Shown: one piece after another, positions 60,287 to 64,000 of the stretch
How the letters are laid out: each line of letters starts with the position of its first letter
Position numbering within the stretch: position 1 is the stretch's first letter
Origin: Paucibacter sp. KCTC 42545
Lineage (GTDB): Bacteria; Pseudomonadota; Gammaproteobacteria; Burkholderiales; Burkholderiaceae_C
Direction of reading: 5' to 3'
Assembly: GCF_001477625.1 (NCBI RefSeq)
Contig: NZ_CP013692.1
Location: 4,402,001 to 4,466,000, forward strand
Length of the DNA: 64,000 nucleotides
The notes under the pieces: generated by a model
Told to the model about the DNA's origin: nothing
Databases searched by the model: none
Seen by the model: only the letters and a program-made list of their open reading frames with translations
Translations under genes and position numbers: made by a program

Positions 60287-61056
60287 CAGTGGGCTCCCTG
60301 CAACTCAGCGGCTTCGCTGCCCATATAGGCCTCCAGCACGGCGGGGTGCTTGGACACGGTGGCGTAGTCGCCTTCGGCCAGCACGGCGCCGCGCGCCAGC
60401 ACGGTGATGCGGTCGGCGATGCGCGACACCACCTTCATATTGTGTTCAACCATCAAGACGGTGCGGCCTTCGGCCACCCGCTTGATCAACTCGGTGACCT
60501 TGTCCACATCCTCGTGGCCCATGCCTTGGGTGGGCTCATCCAACAGCATCAGCGTGGGCTCCATGGCCATGGTGGTGGCGATCTCCAGCGCGCGCTTGCG
60601 GCCATAGGGCAAATCGCCCGCTTTCAGGTGGGCGGCGTCGCGCAGGTCCACCAGTTCCAGCAAGGCCAGCACGCGGGCGTCCAACTGCTTCAGGCCGGTC
60701 AGGCCCTTCCAGAAGTGAAAGCTGGTGCCGGTGAAGCGCTGCAGGCCGATGCGCACGTTCTCCAGCACCGTGAGGTGGGGGAAGACGGCGGAGATCTGGA
60801 AGCTGCGGATCACGCCGCGCCGGGCGATCTCGGCCGACTTCTCACCAGTGATGTCGATGCCGTTGAAGATGATGGTGCCGCGCGTCGGCTCCAAGAACTT
60901 GGTCAGCAAATTGAAGCAGGTGGTTTTGCCCGCGCCATTGGGGCCCAGCAAAGCGTGGATATGACCGCGCTGAACCTGCAGGTTCACCTTGTCCACGGCC
61001 GTGAAGCCTTTGAACTCTTTGGTCAGATTCTTGGTTTCAAGAATGAGTTCGCTCAT
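60286..61056 (-). CDS. livG: ABC transporter ATPase LivG
   Basis: ATPase of 256 residues with Walker A 'GPNGAGKTT', signature near 'LPYGRKRALEIATTMA' and Walker B 'LMLLDEPTQGMGHEDV'. The C-terminal 'LAEGDYATVSKHPAVLEAYMG' is typical of LivG. The start at MSEL is chosen because the frame runs open far upstream with no family match. It is the first gene of the liv operon; its upstream region (61057-61252) is shared with the divergent metallo-beta-lactamase-fold gene and shows no clear operator. Confidence 0.94.
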   Translation of the reverse strand: MSELILETKNLTKEFKGFTAVDKVNLQVQRGHIHALLGPNGAGKTTCFNLLTKFLEPTRGTIIFNGIDITGEKSAEIARRGVIRSFQISAVFPHLTVLENVRIGLQRFTGTSFHFWKGLTGLKQLDARVLALLELVDLRDAAHLKAGDLPYGRKRALEIATTMAMEPTLMLLDEPTQGMGHEDVDKVTELIKRVAEGRTVLMVEHNMKVVSRIADRITVLARGAVLAEGDYATVSKHPAVLEAYMGSEAAELQGAH

Positions 61057-61252
61057 CAGAGGTATTGCACCGAGTGAGGGCACGGAAAAATTGAGTTCCC
61101 CAATGTAGGGCCGAAATATGGCGGCAGACACAGGAAGAACCTTTACGTAGATTTGTCCTAGGGTTAACACGGGGAGTGCCGATGCGGCAGCCCCGAGCAG
61201 GGCTTTTGCCCCCGCGCTATGCTGGGTGCCCCCCATTTGGAAGGACATCGTG

Positions 61253-62221
61253 ATGCCCAAGTTTGCTCAACTCGGACTGGCCATAACGCTTTTGTTAGGC
61301 GGTATAAATACCGAAGTCATGGCCGCCGCGCCGCAGGTCAAAACCCAGGCGCCGGGCTTCTACCGCATGATGCTGGGTGACTTTGAGATCACCGCCCTGA
61401 ATGACGGCACGCGCGATCTGCCGGTGGACAAGCTGCTCAAGGAACGCCAACCCGGCCAGGTGCTGCGCGCCCTGCAGCATGCTTATCTGGGCCTGCCGCT
61501 GGAGACTTCCTTCAACGGCTTTCTGATCAATACCGGCGCCAAACTGGTGCTGGTCGACAGCGGCGGTGGCAGCAATCTAGGCCCCACCTTGGGGCGTTTG
61601 ATCACGAACCTGAAGGCAGCCGGCTACCAGCCCGAGCAGGTGGACGAGGTCTACATCACCCATTTGCACTCTGATCACATCAGCGGCGTGCTCAGCGAGG
61701 GCAAGGCCGCCTTCCCGAACGCCACGCTGCGCATGGATCAGCGTGAAGCCGATTTCTGGCTCAGCGAAGAGAACGCGGCCAAAGTGGCGGAGGGCGCGCG
61801 TGGCACCTTCACCAACGCCCGGGCGGCCGTTAAGCCGTATCAGGAGGCGGGGCGCTTCAAGCCCTTCGAGGGGGACGCCAAGACCGGCGTCGAGCTGGTG
61901 CCCGGCATCCGCGCGCTGTCCACCTACGGGCACACCCCGGGTCACAGCGTCTACTTGGTGGAGAGCAAGGGCCAGAAGCTGGCCGTCTGGGGTGACCTGA
62001 TGCATGTGGCGGCAGTCCAGTTGCCCGACCCCACGGTGACCATCAGCTTCGACAGCGATGCCAGCCTGGCTCAGCCCCAGCGCGAAAAGGCCATGGCCGA
62101 TGCGGCCGAAAAAGGTTATTACGTGGCCCTGGCCCATTCCTCGTTCCCGGGCATCGGGCGGCTGCGGCCCGACGGCAAGGGCTATGTCTGGCTGCCGCCC
62201 AACTATTCCAGCAAGCCCTGA
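61253..62221 (+). CDS. Secreted metallo-beta-lactamase-fold hydrolase
   Basis: Exported protein of 322 residues with a signal peptide (ending near VMAAA) and the zinc motif H137, H139, D141, H142 ('THLHSDH'). Later histidines lie in 'GHTPGHSVYLVE' and 'ALAHSSFPG'. Relatives include lactonases, phosphonate and sulfate hydrolases; not specifically a beta-lactamase. AAGGA 7 bases before the ATG at 61253 sets the start. A bidirectional terminator follows. Confidence 0.9.
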   Translation: MPKFAQLGLAITLLLGGINTEVMAAAPQVKTQAPGFYRMMLGDFEITALNDGTRDLPVDKLLKERQPGQVLRALQHAYLGLPLETSFNGFLINTGAKLVLVDSGGGSNLGPTLGRLITNLKAAGYQPEQVDEVYITHLHSDHISGVLSEGKAAFPNATLRMDQREADFWLSEENAAKVAEGARGTFTNARAAVKPYQEAGRFKPFEGDAKTGVELVPGIRALSTYGHTPGHSVYLVESKGQKLAVWGDLMHVAAVQLPDPTVTISFDSDASLAQPQREKAMADAAEKGYYVALAHSSFPGIGRLRPDGKGYVWLPPNYSSKP

Positions 62222-62247
62222 GCGCGCGTCTTTTCAGCAGCAATGCA

Positions 62248-62274
62248 AAAAGCCAGCACACCGTGCTGGCTTTT
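62248..62274. terminator. Bidirectional rho-independent terminator
   Basis: AAAAGCCAGCAC-ACC-GTGCTGGCTTTT is a perfect 9-bp GC-rich stem flanked by A- and T-runs on both strands. It lies between the convergent metallo-hydrolase and PEP-CTERM genes. Confidence 0.85.
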
Positions 62275-62317
62275 CTGATTTGACCACATTGCAGCGCCCA
62301 AGCTGGGCGCTGTGTTA

Positions 62318-62935
62318 TCAGGCGCTCTTGCGGCGGCGGGCCACAAAGCCCACGGCGGCCAAACCGGCCAACATCAGGGCATAGCTCTCTGGCTCAGGCA
62401 CGGCGGTGGTCAGGCTGACCTTGTCGAGCGAGGTGCCCAGCGCGTCGTTGGTACCGGTGGCACGGAAGCCGATCACGGTGCTGGCGCTGCTGGCGATAAA
62501 GCTGGTGCTGAAATCGGCCCACTTGCTGCTGTTCAGGGTCGGAGCGGCGTTCCAAGTCTTGCCACCGTCAACCGTCCAGTCCAGGCCATTGGTGGCGGCG
62601 ACTGTGCCTTCACGATTGGCGAAGCTGAAGCTGAAGTTGTAGCTGCTGCCGACGCTGGTGCCGACGGTCTGGAACATGCCGCTGTTGGAATAGCTGTCCA
62701 GTTCTACAAAATTCTTGCCATCAAGGGCCGAACCAACGATGTTGTTGCGCACCTCAATGCCAGCGCCCGTGCCGGTCCAGCCATTGATATTGGCGAAGAC
62801 GTTCCACTTGCCATTGGCGATGACGCTGTCTTCAAAGCTGCCATTCACCAGCAGATTAGGCTGGGCAGCCAGGGTGATGGCGGGGGCGGCGATCAGGGCA
62901 AGAGCGGTAACCAGAGATTTCATTTTTGCTTTCAC
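62318..62935 (-). CDS. Small PEP-CTERM exported protein
   Basis: Protein of 205 residues. A signal peptide (to about TLAAQ) is followed by a beta-sandwich domain starting 'PNLLVNGSFEDSVIANGKWNVF', similar to DUF642/carbohydrate-binding-like PEP-CTERM proteins. It ends with VPEPESYALMLAGLAAVGF and RRRKSA. Sorting would be by exosortase. It is the second PEP-CTERM protein in the window; the exosortase gene itself is not here. The 255 bp upstream (62936-63190) hold no gene I can see. Confidence 0.88.
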   Translation of the reverse strand: MKAKMKSLVTALALIAAPAITLAAQPNLLVNGSFEDSVIANGKWNVFANINGWTGTGAGIEVRNNIVGSALDGKNFVELDSYSNSGMFQTVGTSVGSSYNFSFSFANREGTVAATNGLDWTVDGGKTWNAAPTLNSSKWADFSTSFIASSASTVIGFRATGTNDALGTSLDKVSLTTAVPEPESYALMLAGLAAVGFVARRRKSA

Positions 62936-63190
62936 TTCAACTGCAAAGGTGCTGTTTCAACACGATGTCGCTATTGTTCCCAGCACTTCAGATCCTCGCA
63001 TCCCCGTGGCCCAAGGGGGTGTGCGCTCTGCGTGTGATATGTGTCACGTTTGTGGCGCCGGTTTGACAAAACTTTGTTGTGACGCAACTGATCCGGCGTG
63101 AGCCAGGACCCGCCGGGCCGCCGGGAAGGTGGCAAGGCGAGCAAAAGGAGCGCCGTCTGGCGCCCGTCTGGTGTCAGGTCTTGCCGGGCC

Positions 63191-63670
63191 TCACAGCCAG
63201 CGTCGCACCCGGCGCATATAGGCCACGAAGGGCTCGCCGAACTTGGCTTGCAGGGCCGCTTCTTCGGGGCGAATCTGAAACCGCACCATATAGGCCACAT
63301 AGACCGGAATCAGCAGGGCCGCTGCCGCATTGCCCAAACCGATGACCCAGGCCGCCAAGCCCAGGCCGAAGCCCAGATACATGGGGTTGCGGGTGAAGCG
63401 GTAGATGCCGCTGCTGACCACGGCCGAGCTGTGCTCGGGCCGCGTCGGGTCCACCGTGGTGCCATGCTGGCGAAAGGCGCGCACACCCGCCAGCGCGATG
63501 GCCGCTGCCAGCACCGCCAGCCCCAGGGCGAACCAGCGCTGGCCGGCAAAGCGCAGGTTCAGTGCCGGCCACTGCCAGGCCAAGAGCCAAGCGAGCGTGG
63601 CCAAAGCCAGCACCAGCAGCAGAGGCGGCAGCTTGGTTTCCAAGCGCTGCAGCACGCTGCTGAGCGGCAT
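63191..63670 (-). CDS. Isoprenylcysteine carboxyl methyltransferase-like membrane protein
   Basis: Integral membrane protein of 159 residues of the ICMT/PEMT family. About four helices precede the SAM-binding C-terminal part 'SGIYRFTRNPMYLGFGLGLAAWVIGLGNAAAAL', with the 'RNPMY' motif, and 'RPEEAALQAKFGEPFVAYMRRVRRWL'. It methylates lipid or small-molecule acceptors in related bacteria; substrate unknown. It starts 8 bp after the prfC stop and may be cotranscribed. Confidence 0.85.
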   Translation of the reverse strand: MPLSSVLQRLETKLPPLLLVLALATLAWLLAWQWPALNLRFAGQRWFALGLAVLAAAIALAGVRAFRQHGTTVDPTRPEHSSAVVSSGIYRFTRNPMYLGFGLGLAAWVIGLGNAAAALLIPVYVAYMVRFQIRPEEAALQAKFGEPFVAYMRRVRRWL

Positions 63671-63678
63671 GGTTGGGA

Positions 63679-64000
63679 TCAGCCTTCCAGGCGCTTCTGG
63701 AACACCAAGCCAGCGTGCTCGCGCAGGGCGTGGAACTTGATCTTGGGCCAGTTGGCCTCGATGGCGCGCAGCTCGGGCGCGTACTCCACCAGCACGGTGG
63801 GCGCGTCCACCGCGTCGTAAGCCATGCGGTGGTCGTTGGCGTCGATGAAGCGTTTGAGCTCTTTCTCGTCATCGCAGGTCACCCAGCGAGCCACCTGGAA
63901 GCGGCTGCCGCTGATGCGGGCCTTGCAGCCGTATTCATGCTCCAGGCGGTGCGCCACCACTTCAAACTGCAGCTGACCGACGGCGCCCAGCAAGAGCACG
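63679..64000 (-). CDS. prfC: Peptide chain release factor 3, C-terminal part
   Basis: The window ends inside this gene. The visible 107 residues, 'LLLGAVGQLQFEVVAHRLEHEYGCKARI', '...FQVARWVTCDDEKELKRFID', '...AYDAVDAPTVLVEYAPELRAIEANWPKIKF', match the C-terminal domain III of RF3, the GTPase that recycles release factors 1 and 2 from the ribosome. The stop is at 63679 and the 5' part is outside. Confidence 0.93.
   Translation of the reverse strand, partial: VLLLGAVGQLQFEVVAHRLEHEYGCKARISGSRFQVARWVTCDDEKELKRFIDANDHRMAYDAVDAPTVLVEYAPELRAIEANWPKIKFHALREHAGLVFQKRLEG

Overview
The window is GC-rich, densely coded chromosome from a betaproteobacterium, most likely a Burkholderiales member of the Roseateles/Rubrivivax/Leptothrix kind. 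The reasons are the GC-skewed codon use, two Porin_4-type porins, two PEP-CTERM proteins, a Lrp-type kynurenine regulator, ubiC/ubiA, NMT1-type and Liv-type ABC importers, and an integron with betaproteobacterial-type attC sites. This placement is inference; no rRNA or tRNA gene was seen.

Layout. 0-16.4 kb is catabolic. Kynureninase lies divergent from a Lrp regulator and is followed by porin, LVIVD beta-propeller and cytochrome c genes. A chemoreceptor comes next. Then a ten-gene minus-strand operon encodes a FAH-type hydrolase, an SsuA/NMT1-type ABC importer, an extradiol-dioxygenase-like VOC protein, an esterase, a DHDPS-type lyase, a 2-aminomuconate-deaminase-like RidA protein, a RutE-like reductase and a TauE/SafE exporter. 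A D-2-hydroxyacid dehydrogenase reads away from it. 16.4-20.7 kb holds small miscellaneous minus-strand genes.

About 20.7-33.4 kb is a chromosomal integron. A plus-strand intI has a LexA box over its promoter. An attI and about fifteen or sixteen minus-strand cassettes follow, separated by attC sites of varying preservation. The cassettes encode HEPN, barstar-like, GNAT, LysE, DUF3052, lipoprotein, membrane and unknown proteins. One distal cassette (an SRPBCC gene) is split by a complete IS21-family element with a 7-bp target duplication.

33.5-46 kb is a second catabolic block. It has a VOC gene divergent from a GntR/FCD regulator that carries a histone-H1-like tail, a porin, a PEP-CTERM phytase-like protein, and a molybdenum-hydroxylase gene set (large, FeS and FAD subunits). 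The set is interleaved with a DHDPS-family lyase and an aspartate-dehydrogenase-like gene, then come a LysR regulator, 3-hydroxyanthranilate 3,4-dioxygenase and a CoxG-like protein. 46-64 kb is mostly housekeeping: an AspT-type antiporter, a lipase-like hydrolase, a TsdA-like cytochrome, proC, ubiC, ubiA, a diguanylate cyclase, a full livGFKHM importer, a secreted metallo-beta-lactamase-fold protein, a PEP-CTERM protein, an ICMT-like methyltransferase and the end of prfC.

The most interesting signal is regulatory. Five separate promoter regions (kynureninase, chemoreceptor, the ten-gene operon, VOC/GntR, porin) share an 8-bp palindrome of the form TGTATACA, repeated at exactly 20-bp centre-to-centre spacing. 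At three loci the boxes overlap well-formed -35/-10 hexamers with 17-bp spacers. This suggests one aromatic/amino-aromatic uptake, chemotaxis and degradation regulon, probably repressed by the GntR protein at 34.1 kb.
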